In this document: one piece after another, positions 15,537 through 21,690 of the stretch
Numbering within the stretch: the first letter of the stretch is position 1
Layout: every line of letters begins with the position of its first letter
Source of the DNA: an uncultured Oscillospiraceae bacterium
GTDB taxonomy: Bacteria; Bacillota; Clostridia; Oscillospirales; Oscillospiraceae
DNA length: 21,690 nucleotides
NCBI GenBank assembly: GCA_902497145.1
Contig: CABVDR010000044.1
Span: 1 to 21,690, forward strand
Reading direction: 5' to 3'
The notes under the pieces: generated by a model
The model's input: the letters and a program-made list of their open reading frames with translations, nothing else
Databases searched by the model: none
What the model was told of the DNA's origin: nothing
Program-made: the position numbers and the translations under genes

Positions 15537-16454
15537 TTAAAAGACGCTGAGATACAGCTTGCGGCTCAAATCCTCCAAAACGTGGATGCCGGCCAGGCTG
15601 TTGCCCTTGTCGTCCAGGCCGGGGGAGTAGATGCCGATGCCCATGCGGGTGGGGGAGACGGCCATGATGCCGCCGCCTACGCCGCTTTTGGCGGGCAGGC
15701 CCACCTTGATGGCAAAGTCCCCCGCGCCGTTGTACATGCCGCAGGTCATGAGGATGGCGTTGACATAGTGGGCGTAGCGGCCCGAAAACACCCGCTCCTC
15801 CGATACCGGACGGCGGCCCCGATTGGCAAAGACGAAGCCGATATTGGCCAGATCCTTGCAGTTGACCAGGATGGAGCAGGCCTTGAAGTAGCAGTCCAGT
15901 ACCTCCTCCACGTCGTCTTGAATGAGGCCGTGGCTCTTGAGCAGGAAGGCCAGAGCCCGGTTGCGGCTGCCGGTGCGCTTCTCGGACTGATAGACCGCCT
16001 GGCTGATGTCGATGTCCGGGTTGCCAGCCACCTTCCGGGTCAGCTCCAGTAGACGCTGGAAGCGCTCCTCGTAGGTGTTCCCCTTGATGAGGGTGCACAG
16101 CAGAATGGCCCCCATGTTTACCATGGGATTGAGGTGCTCGTTGAGCAGGGCCTGGTCGGTGTAGTTGATGGCGTCAAAGGGTTTGCCGGTGGCCTCTACG
16201 CCCACGTGGGCGCGGACCATCTCCTCCCCGTTGTCTATCAGGGCCAAGAGTAAAAAGAGCGGTTTTACGATACTTTGGATGGTAAAGCGCTTTTGAAAGT
16301 CTCCGGCGAAGCTGGTTTTTCCGTCGCTGGAGACCACATAGATCCCCAGATCGTCCTGATTGGCCTTGGCCAGTTCCGGGATGTAGTTGGCCAGACGGCC
16401 CTCCTTGGTATAGTGACGATTTTCCTCAATCAGCTGCTCCAGAAGCTCGTCCAT
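15537..16454 (-). CDS. glsA: Glutaminase A
   Basis: 305 residues, normal for the serine-dependent glutaminase family (beta-lactamase-like fold). Hydrolyses glutamine to glutamate and ammonia in the cytoplasm. The catalytic Ser61-X-X-Lys64 is seen in FTIQSIVKP. Further signatures are LNPMVNMGAI (about 108-117, usually NPMINAGAI) and the C-terminal PAKSGVGGGIMAVSP. The ATG at 16454 has AAGGAGG. It is preceded by a GC-rich structured leader and shares an intergenic region with the divergent aldolase gene. A role in acid resistance or nitrogen release is known for some GlsA proteins but cannot be read here. Confidence 0.96.
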   Translation of the reverse strand: MDELLEQLIEENRHYTKEGRLANYIPELAKANQDDLGIYVVSSDGKTSFAGDFQKRFTIQSIVKPLFLLLALIDNGEEMVRAHVGVEATGKPFDAINYTDQALLNEHLNPMVNMGAILLCTLIKGNTYEERFQRLLELTRKVAGNPDIDISQAVYQSEKRTGSRNRALAFLLKSHGLIQDDVEEVLDCYFKACSILVNCKDLANIGFVFANRGRRPVSEERVFSGRYAHYVNAILMTCGMYNGAGDFAIKVGLPAKSGVGGGIMAVSPTRMGIGIYSPGLDDKGNSLAGIHVLEDLSRKLYLSVF

Positions 16455-16473
16455 GCTGATGTTCCTCCTTTTG

Positions 16474-16577
16474 CGCCGCAGAAAGCGGCGGGCGTAGAAA
16501 GGCCGGGCCTCCGCACCTTGGGGCGGAGCGTCCGACCAAATTCCTTATGTTATGATGTTACTAAACCCATTGTAGCA
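16474..16577 (-). promoter_or_regulatory. glsA leader: extended -10 promoter candidate and two hairpins
   Basis: On the minus strand, TGC-TACAAT (16577-16569) is a good extended -10; the -35 (TTCCCT) is poor. The leader of about 108 nt would contain a hairpin at 16509-16528 (CTCCGC with GCGGAG) and a perfect one at 16474-16490 (CGCCGC, 5-nt loop, GCGGCG), which lies a few bases upstream of the ribosome binding site. A regulatory role is possible but unproven. No known riboswitch is recognised. Confidence 0.45.
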
Positions 16578-16646
16578 GATTGCCCACAGAAAGGGAAGAG
16601 GAAAAACATAAAATGTGCAATATTACAAAAACGGGGCCAAACCGGC

Positions 16647-16675
16647 TTGCGTGGGAGCGTCTGGCGCGGTATGAT
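16647..16675 (+). promoter_or_regulatory. Candidate promoter of the threonine aldolase-family gene
   Basis: -35 TTGCGT (16647-16652), 17-bp spacer, -10 TATGAT (16670-16675). Start near 16682, with a leader of about 41 nt. The -35 is weak. Confidence 0.5.
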
Positions 16676-16722
16676 AGAAAAACACAAGCGCCCTTTCCAA
16701 AGGGCGGGAAGGGAGCAAGCAT

Positions 16723-17757
16723 ATGATTCGGTTTGAATGCGACTACGGGGAGGGGGCCCACCCCAAGATTCTGGAGGCCCTGGTGGAGACCAATTTGGAG
16801 CAGACAGCGGGCTACGGCCTGGACCCCCACTGTGACCACGCCCGGGAGCTCATCCGTCAGGCCTGTCAGGCCCCGGAGGCGGCGGTGGAGTTTCTGGTGG
16901 GAGGCACCCAGGCCAACGCCACCGTGATTGCCTCTATCCTCCGGCCCTACCAGGGGGCCCTGTGCGCCCAGACGGGGCACATCAACGTCCACGAGACAGG
17001 AGCCATTGAGGCCAGCGGCCACAAAGTGCTCCCTCTGCCCGCCAAGGACGGGAAGATCACAGCACAAGAGATTCGCCTGGCCTGTGAGACCCATTGGGGA
17101 GACGCCACCCACGAGCACATGGTCCAGCCCGGTCTCGTTTACCTCTCCCAGCCCACCGAGGAGGGCACCCTCTATACCCTCTCGGAGCTGGAGGACATCC
17201 GGGCGGCCTGCGACGAGTACCACCTGCCCCTGTATATCGACGGAGCCCGGTGCGGCTACGGCCTGGGGGCGGAGGAGAATGACGTGACCCTCCCCGACCT
17301 GGCCAGATTGGCCAATGTCTTCTACATTGGCGGCACCAAGGTGGGGGCCCTGTTTGGGGAGGCGGTGGTCATCCCCGACCCCGCCATCCAGAAGGACTTC
17401 CGGTACATGATCAAGCGCATGGGCGGCATGCTGGCCAAGGGGCGTCTGCTGGGGATCCAGTTTGAGGTCCTCTTCCAGGATGGCCTCTATGAGCAGCTGG
17501 GCCGCCGCACCGTGGCCCTGGCCCAGAAGCTGGCGGAGGCCTTTGCGGCCAAGGGTATCCCCATGCTCCACCCATCCCCCACCAACCAGCAGTTCCCCAT
17601 TTTGACCAAAGCGCAGCGGGACAAGCTGGAGGAGAAGTACGCCTTCTCCTTCTGGCAGAGCGTGGATGAGGACCGGGCGGCGGTGCGGTTCTGCACCAGC
17701 TGGGCCACCCGGGAGGAGGATGTGGACGCCCTGGTGGCGGACATTCAGAGCCTATAA
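16723..17757 (+). CDS. Threonine aldolase / beta-eliminating lyase family PLP enzyme
   Basis: 344 residues, fold type I PLP enzyme of the low-specificity L-threonine aldolase family (L-threonine to glycine and acetaldehyde). The PLP lysine is Lys206 in YIGGTKVGALFGE. Asp173 in YIDGARCGYG contacts the cofactor ring nitrogen, and His90 in GHINVHETGA is the stacking residue. The GGTQAN segment (60-65) binds the phosphate. The ATG at 16723 has GGGAG upstream. It is a single-gene unit with its own terminator, divergent from glsA. Substrate could be threonine, allo-threonine or another beta-hydroxy amino acid; the sequence alone does not separate them, so no symbol is given. Confidence 0.9.
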   Translation: MIRFECDYGEGAHPKILEALVETNLEQTAGYGLDPHCDHARELIRQACQAPEAAVEFLVGGTQANATVIASILRPYQGALCAQTGHINVHETGAIEASGHKVLPLPAKDGKITAQEIRLACETHWGDATHEHMVQPGLVYLSQPTEEGTLYTLSELEDIRAACDEYHLPLYIDGARCGYGLGAEENDVTLPDLARLANVFYIGGTKVGALFGEAVVIPDPAIQKDFRYMIKRMGGMLAKGRLLGIQFEVLFQDGLYEQLGRRTVALAQKLAEAFAAKGIPMLHPSPTNQQFPILTKAQRDKLEEKYAFSFWQSVDEDRAAVRFCTSWATREEDVDALVADIQSL

Positions 17758-17764
17758 ACAAAAC

Positions 17765-17795
17765 GCCGGAGAGAATGCGTTCTCTCCGGCATTTT
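17765..17795. terminator. Terminator between the aldolase gene and ldh
   Basis: Perfect 11-bp stem GCCGGAGAGAA (17765-17775), TGCG loop, TTCTCTCCGGC (17780-17790), then ATTTT. On the minus strand the stem is followed by GTTTTG, so it can also serve ldh. Confidence 0.9.
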
Positions 17796-17806
17796 CATAA
17801 AATTGT

Positions 17807-18754
17807 TTAAGGCAGATCCAGGGTGGCAATGACCTCTTTGAGCTGCTGGGCAGAGGAGAGGAGCGCCTGCCGCTCCGTTTCGTCCAGGGGGATCTCCAGC
17901 ACGGTCTCCACGCCGTTCTCACCCACAATGGAGGGGACGCTCAGGCACAGGCCGTCCAAGCCGTACTGACCCTCCAGCAGTACCGACACGGGGAGCATGG
18001 CGTGCTCATCCTTCATCACGCACTCGGCGATGCGGGCCACCGCCATGGCGATGCCGTAGTAGGTGGCTCCCTTGCGCTGGATGATTTCATAGGCGCTGTC
18101 CCGCACCTCGTGGTAGATCCGGTCCCGCAGAGCGGCCTGGTCCTGGATGCCCCGCAGGGTGCAGAACTGGTCCAGATCCACGCTGGAGATGTTGGCGCTG
18201 CTCCACACCGCCAGTTCGCTGTCCCCGTGCTCGCCGATGATGGCGGCGTGGACGTTGCGGCTGTCCACCCCCAGCTCCTGGCTGAGCAGGTATTTGAGGC
18301 GGGCGGTATCCAGCACGGTGCCAGAGCCGATGACCCGGTGAGCAGGCAGGCCGGACATCCGCCAGGCGGCGTAGGTGAGCACATCCACCGGGTTGGAGAC
18401 GATCATCAGGATGCCCTTGAAATTCCGGCTGGTGAGCTGGGGGATGATGCTCTTCAAGATGGCCACGTTTTTGCCGATCAGGTCCAGGCGGGTCTCGCCG
18501 GGCTTTTGGTTGGCCCCGGCGGTGACGATGACCATGGCGCAGTCGGCCACATCGTCATAGTCTCCGGCGTAAATGCGCATGGAGGCGGTGTAGGGCAGGC
18601 CGTGGCTCAGGTCCATGGCCTCGCCCTCCGCCTTCTCACGGTTGGCGTCGATGAGCACCAGCTCGGAGAACAGGCCCCGCTGCATCAAACTGAAGGCGAT
18701 GGAAGCTCCCACGAAACCGCAGCCAATCACCGCGGCCTTTCGTACATTGATCAT
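17807..18754 (-). CDS. ldh: L-lactate dehydrogenase
   Basis: 315 residues. NAD-dependent reduction of pyruvate to L-lactate in the cytoplasm, regenerating NAD during fermentation. The Rossmann motif GCGFVG (11-16) is followed by Asp37 for NAD binding. The substrate-loop NQKPGETR carries Gln83, the residue typical of lactate rather than malate dehydrogenase, and Arg89. The catalytic His177 is in IIGEHGDSE. I start at the ATG at 18754 (MINVRKAAV) because AAAGGAG lies eight bases upstream; an ATG at 18772 overlaps that binding site and would add six residues. It is divergent from the sigma factor gene, with a large palindrome over its promoter region. Confidence 0.95.
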   Translation of the reverse strand: MINVRKAAVIGCGFVGASIAFSLMQRGLFSELVLIDANREKAEGEAMDLSHGLPYTASMRIYAGDYDDVADCAMVIVTAGANQKPGETRLDLIGKNVAILKSIIPQLTSRNFKGILMIVSNPVDVLTYAAWRMSGLPAHRVIGSGTVLDTARLKYLLSQELGVDSRNVHAAIIGEHGDSELAVWSSANISSVDLDQFCTLRGIQDQAALRDRIYHEVRDSAYEIIQRKGATYYGIAMAVARIAECVMKDEHAMLPVSVLLEGQYGLDGLCLSVPSIVGENGVETVLEIPLDETERQALLSSAQQLKEVIATLDLP

Positions 18755-18813
18755 AGGTAACGCTCCTTTCATTGGTAGCAGTAGTTTTGCCCGTTTTTCC
18801 GAGCTCCATTCTG

Positions 18814-18848
18814 TGATAATATCCTACTAAATTAGTAGGATATTATCA
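18814..18848. promoter_or_regulatory. Perfect 35-bp palindrome, candidate operator between ldh and the sigma gene
   Basis: TGATAATATCCTACTAA (18814-18830), one central A, then its exact reverse complement (18832-18848). It covers the candidate ldh promoter: on the minus strand -35 TTGATA (18849-18844), 17-bp spacer, -10 TAGGAT (18826-18821). It does not fit the Rex box or a CcpA cre site. A dimeric or tetrameric repressor site is the likely reading; the regulator is unknown. Confidence 0.7.
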
Positions 18849-18927
18849 AGAGCAAAAGAGACCAAGAAAAAAGAATTTGGACGCCAATATTTTGGAAAAA
18901 CGCCGTGGGATGGGGCGCCGGGCCGTG

Positions 18928-18933
18928 TATAAT
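18928..18933 (+). promoter_or_regulatory. Candidate -10 box of the ECF sigma operon
   Basis: Perfect TATAAT 34 bp before the sigma factor start. The -35 at 17-bp spacing (GTGGGA) is poor, so the promoter may need an activator or use another sigma factor. Confidence 0.4.
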
Positions 18934-18966
18934 AAAGTAGAGACAGAGCAAAGGAGGTGGAGGGCC

Positions 18967-19512
18967 ATGAAGGGAGAGGAGGCGGTACGCCGCCTGATGG
19001 CCGGGGAGCCGGACGCCCTGGATGGGGTGTCGGCGGCCTATACGCCGCTGTTGAATTATGTGATTTTCGCCATTCTGGAGGACAAGCAGGAGCGGGAGGA
19101 GTGCCTGGCCGATGTGCTCCATCAGGTGTGGCAGGCCCGGGGGCAGTTTGACCCGGAGAAAGGCAGCTTTACCACCTGGCTCACTGCCCTGGCCCGGAAT
19201 GCGGCCCTCAACCGGAGAAGAGCCCAGCGCCGCCGGGAGGCGGGCCGGGCGGAGTGGGATGAGAAGCTGCCCCATCCTGGGGACGGTCCGGAGGAGCAGG
19301 TGCTCAAGTCGGAGGAGCGGGAGCGGCTTCAGCAGGCCATTCGCAAGTTGTCCCACCCGGAGCAGGTGCTGTTTTATCGGAAATATTACTACTTACAGTC
19401 CACCCGGCAGATGGCCGCCGAGCTGGGAATCAGCGAGCGGGCGGTGGAGGGCAAGCTGTATCGCCTGCGCAAAAAGCTGCAGAAGGCGCTGGGAGGTGAA
19501 TACCATGCGTGA
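18967..19512 (+). CDS. ECF-type RNA polymerase sigma factor
   Basis: 181 residues. Region 2 spans about 22-92, with the core-binding and -10-recognition helices (LADVLHQVWQARGQFDPEKGSF, then WLTALARNAALNRRR, in two parts). Region 4 spans about 117-175, with the helix-turn-helix QMAAELGISERAVEGKLYRLRKKL. There is no region 1.1 or 3, as expected for the ECF group. I start at the ATG at 18967 with AAAGGAGGTGG six bases upstream. The frame is open to 18877, but that part contains the TATAAT box. The gene overlaps the next one by 8 bp, a common arrangement for a sigma factor and its membrane-bound regulator. Confidence 0.92.
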   Translation: MKGEEAVRRLMAGEPDALDGVSAAYTPLLNYVIFAILEDKQEREECLADVLHQVWQARGQFDPEKGSFTTWLTALARNAALNRRRAQRRREAGRAEWDEKLPHPGDGPEEQVLKSEERERLQQAIRKLSHPEQVLFYRKYYYLQSTRQMAAELGISERAVEGKLYRLRKKLQKALGGEYHA

Positions 19513-20929
19513 GGAGGACAAGCTGGACGTTTTGCTGACCGAAGAGGCCGGTGAATTGCCCCCTCCCCCGGAGGTGGAGGAGAAAATCACCCCCTGGCGG
19601 CGGGCGATGGTCCGCATTGTCTGGGGCATCGGTCTGACCACGTGTACCCTAAATGTATGGATCGTACAATATTTGATGACGGCTGTGGGTATCGTGCTGC
19701 TGTGGCTGGGATTCCGGGCTCTGCGGCGGGAGAACCGGTGGTTTGCCGCCTGCTGGGTCATCAGTTTGATCCAGGCAGCGCTCCGGTTTACTGGTTTTAT
19801 ACTCAATGCCACCATCTGGGCCTCAGAACATCCCCTGTATGGGGTGTCCTATTCCGTACTGCTGCTTCCCCTGATCCAATATATCTGTTTGTGGCAGGCC
19901 ATCAAAGAGGTGCGCCGCCGGGCGGGACAGCCAGCCGAGGCGAAAGCCGCCGGGGCGCTGATCTGGTTCTATCTGGTGCTGGCTGCCCTTGCCATGCTGA
20001 ACGTCCAGGGGCTAATCTTAGTAGGGGCTATCCTGGTGGTCTATATCCTGATCCTGCGCAGCCTGGCCAAGCTGCCTCATCTGCTGGATGAGGCGGGCTA
20101 TCAGGTGCAGGCGGCCCCGGTGCGGGTATCCGACGGTCGTATCCTGGTCATCTGGTTTGCGGCGCTGCTGGTGTGTATCCCGGCGGCTACCCTTCTCTTT
20201 GGCCGCTACCCCATGGAGTGGTGGCCAAGGCCGGAGGGGGAGCAGGCTGGCCTGGAGGAGGTCCGCTCTAACCTGGTGGAGCTGGGGGTGCCGGAGCAGG
20301 TGGCGGACGACCTGTCAGCGGAGGACCTGTCCGGCCTGGAGGGCGCCCTGCGGGCAGAGGCAAAGGTCACAGAGGAGTCCTTCCCTGTGGACACAGAGAG
20401 CCGTAATCTGAAGGTAACGAACCTGGCGGTGGAGCTGCCGGGCAAGCGGTGGCAGATCATCCACCACTTCCAGTGGCAGATCCAGCCTAAATACCGCACC
20501 ACCGAGTGTATTGTCCTCTGGCCTACCGACCGAGAGACAAGGGACGGTTACCGCATGGAGGGAACGGTCACCGGTCGGCTGCTCTATGACCGGAATGGAA
20601 CTACCTACCTGGGAGATTACTATCGCCTGAGTGTGGAGGACTACACCACCCATTCGTTTATGATGGGCACAGAGGAAAACCACTGGCCTATGGCTCTGTT
20701 TTCTATCCCACTGGATGGGGAAAACTGCCGGGGCTACCTCACCTATCAGGTGGAGGTGCTGGACGACAGCTGGAGTCTGGATTCCTGGATGAACTATACC
20801 CATCAAGAAGGGCTGTGGAATTACCCCCTGACCACGGCGGAGCAGCATGAAAAACAGGGACTCTGGAACGGCATGGGCAGCTTTGCAACCAATTGGACGG
20901 CCATTCAGTTTTATCCATATGAAGACTAA
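19505..20929 (+). CDS. Polytopic membrane protein coupled to the ECF sigma gene, candidate anti-sigma factor
   Basis: 474 residues. A short acidic cytoplasmic N-terminus (1-36, Pro-rich PPPPEVEEKITPWRRAM) is followed by about seven hydrophobic segments (about 37-55, 57-72, 78-100, 113-132, 149-165, 168-186, 213-233). A soluble extracytoplasmic domain of ~240 residues follows; it begins with a Glu/Asp-rich helical stretch (LVELGVPEQVADDLSAEDLSGLEG, around 257-281, in two parts) and continues beta-rich. There is no zinc-binding anti-sigma motif (His-X3-Cys-X2-Cys) and no DUF4179-like layout. The 8-bp overlap with the sigma gene implies coupled translation and suggests it senses an envelope signal and restrains that sigma factor. 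This role is inference from context only. Confidence 0.65.
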   Translation: MREEDKLDVLLTEEAGELPPPPEVEEKITPWRRAMVRIVWGIGLTTCTLNVWIVQYLMTAVGIVLLWLGFRALRRENRWFAACWVISLIQAALRFTGFILNATIWASEHPLYGVSYSVLLLPLIQYICLWQAIKEVRRRAGQPAEAKAAGALIWFYLVLAALAMLNVQGLILVGAILVVYILILRSLAKLPHLLDEAGYQVQAAPVRVSDGRILVIWFAALLVCIPAATLLFGRYPMEWWPRPEGEQAGLEEVRSNLVELGVPEQVADDLSAEDLSGLEGALRAEAKVTEESFPVDTESRNLKVTNLAVELPGKRWQIIHHFQWQIQPKYRTTECIVLWPTDRETRDGYRMEGTVTGRLLYDRNGTTYLGDYYRLSVEDYTTHSFMMGTEENHWPMALFSIPLDGENCRGYLTYQVEVLDDSWSLDSWMNYTHQEGLWNYPLTTAEQHEKQGLWNGMGSFATNWTAIQFYPYED

Positions 20930-20941
20930 AGGCAGAAAATA

Positions 20942-20976
20942 AAAGAGGACCTGGCCTGAGCCGGGTCCTCTTTGTT
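20942..20976. terminator. Bidirectional terminator between the sigma operon and the pyrophosphatase gene
   Basis: 14-bp stem AAAGAGGACCTGGC (20942-20955), CTGA loop, GCCGGGTCCTCTTT (20960-20973), one T/G wobble. On the minus strand the arm also ends in T-rich sequence. Confidence 0.88.
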
Positions 20977-20992
20977 ATATCTGGGAGAAAAA

Positions 20993-21690
20993 TTACAAAA
21001 TGTGAAAAGCTACTACCAATCCGGAGAACACGATGGACACCGTGGACACCAGCTTGATGAGGATATTGAGGGAGGGGCCGGAGGTGTCCTTGAAGGGGTC
21101 GCCCACCGTGTCGCCCACCACGGCGGCCTTGTGGCAGTCGGAGCCCTTGCCCCCGTGGTGGCCTGCCTCGATGTACTTTTTCGCGTTGTCCCAGGCACCG
21201 CCCGCGTTGGACATGAACACCGCCATGGCAAAGCCGGTCACCGACACGCCACCCAGCAGGCCCACCACGCCGATGGGGCCTAAGATGAGGCCGGTGAGGA
21301 TGGGCACCACAATGGCCAGCAGAGCGGGGACCACCATCTCCTTCAACGCGCCCTTGGTGCACAGGGCCACGCAGGAGGCATAGTCCGGGTCGGTCTCGTG
21401 CTCCATGATGCCTGCAATCTCTTTAAACTGGCGGCGCACCTCCACCACGATGGATTGGGCTGCGGACTGCACCGCGCTCATGGTGAGGGCGGAAAAGACG
21501 AAGGTGAGCATGGCCCCCACAAACAGGCCCACCAGCATCAGGGGATTGGTGAGGGTAAGGTCCAGCACCTCAGGGGTCTTGGTCTGTACAATGTTCACAT
21601 AGGATACCAGCAGTGCCAAAGCGGTGAGGGAGGCAGAGCCGATGGCAAAGCCCTTGCCGGTGGCGGCGGTGGTGTTGCCCAGGGAGTCCA
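20993..21690 (-). CDS. hppA: Membrane-bound ion-translocating pyrophosphatase, C-terminal part (cut by window edge)
   Basis: The last ~232 residues of a V-type-like pyrophosphatase that couples PPi hydrolysis to Na+ or H+ export. Seen are GNTTAATGKG near the window edge, several long membrane helices and the C-terminal signature ending in DTVGDPFKDTSGPSLNILIK, with its metal-PPi aspartates. In GNTTAA the residue after GNTT-A is Ala, not Lys, which places it in the K+-dependent subfamily (established marker). Whether it pumps Na+, H+ or both is decided by residues upstream of the window. The reading frame continues past 21690, so the start is not here. Such pumps recover energy from biosynthetic PPi in fermenters. 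Confidence 0.95.
   Translation of the reverse strand, partial: DSLGNTTAATGKGFAIGSASLTALALLVSYVNIVQTKTPEVLDLTLTNPLMLVGLFVGAMLTFVFSALTMSAVQSAAQSIVVEVRRQFKEIAGIMEHETDPDYASCVALCTKGALKEMVVPALLAIVVPILTGLILGPIGVVGLLGGVSVTGFAMAVFMSNAGGAWDNAKKYIEAGHHGGKGSDCHKAAVVGDTVGDPFKDTSGPSLNILIKLVSTVSIVFSGLVVAFHIL

Noticed and set aside
18814..18848. Rex or catabolite (cre) operator for ldh
   Set aside because: The palindrome lacks TTGTTAA-N4-TTAACAA and the cre consensus; no known regulator is matched.
18814..18848. Intrinsic terminator
   Set aside because: The palindrome is AT-rich, has a one-base centre and no T-run. It sits between divergent genes, so an operator is more likely.
18877..18966. Longer N-terminus for the sigma factor
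   Set aside because: The extra 30 codons contain the TATAAT box and the ribosome binding site, and add residues unlike sigma region 2.

Overview
The window looks like a chromosomal segment of a GC-rich, gut-type member of the Clostridia, most plausibly the Oscillospiraceae (Flavonifractor/Lawsonibacter-like). That placement is inference from gene content: a stand-alone ECF transporter module next to truA, a DUF5711-type protein, a membrane pyrophosphatase, strong AGGAGG-type ribosome binding sites and GC-rich codons. I see no rRNA, tRNA, CRISPR, IS element, integrase or phage gene.

Left part (1-7686, minus strand). One long co-directional block starts at a strong promoter near 7670. It reads: 23S rRNA methyltransferase-like gene, ecfA1, a small two-helix membrane/coiled-coil protein, ecfA2, ecfT, truA, a DUF5711-like protein, a CvpA-family protein. 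Then, with its own promoter, comes a ClpE-type AAA+ unfoldase cut by the window edge. No S component for vitamin uptake is encoded, as expected for a group II ECF module that serves scattered S components.

Middle (7700-13960, plus strand). A DivIVA-like coiled-coil gene is followed by an 84-codon ORF and then the branched-chain amino acid ABC transporter operon livJ-livH-livM-livG-livF. The most interesting signal is here. The 84-codon ORF has its own strong promoter, is very rich in Ile/Leu/Val codons, and ends 11 nt before a Rho-independent terminator that stands directly in front of livJ. Inside its last codons is a 10-nt segment perfectly complementary to the 5' arm of that terminator. 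This is the architecture of a terminator/antiterminator switch controlled by translation. Two GC-rich hairpins without U-tracts lie between livJ and livH.

Right part (13960-21690). This holds single-gene units separated by clear terminators: a two-domain polyphosphate:AMP phosphotransferase (+), glutaminase glsA (-), a threonine aldolase-family PLP enzyme (+) and L-lactate dehydrogenase (-). A divergent ECF sigma factor with an overlapping polytopic membrane gene (+, candidate non-canonical anti-sigma factor) follows, then the C-terminal part of a membrane pyrophosphatase (-, cut by the window edge). Between ldh and the sigma gene is a perfect 35-bp palindrome (two 17-bp arms around one base) that overlaps the candidate ldh promoter.

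Catalytic and binding motifs were read directly from the translations. Promoter calls come from visual matching to sigma-A consensus only. Regulatory ideas are hypotheses.
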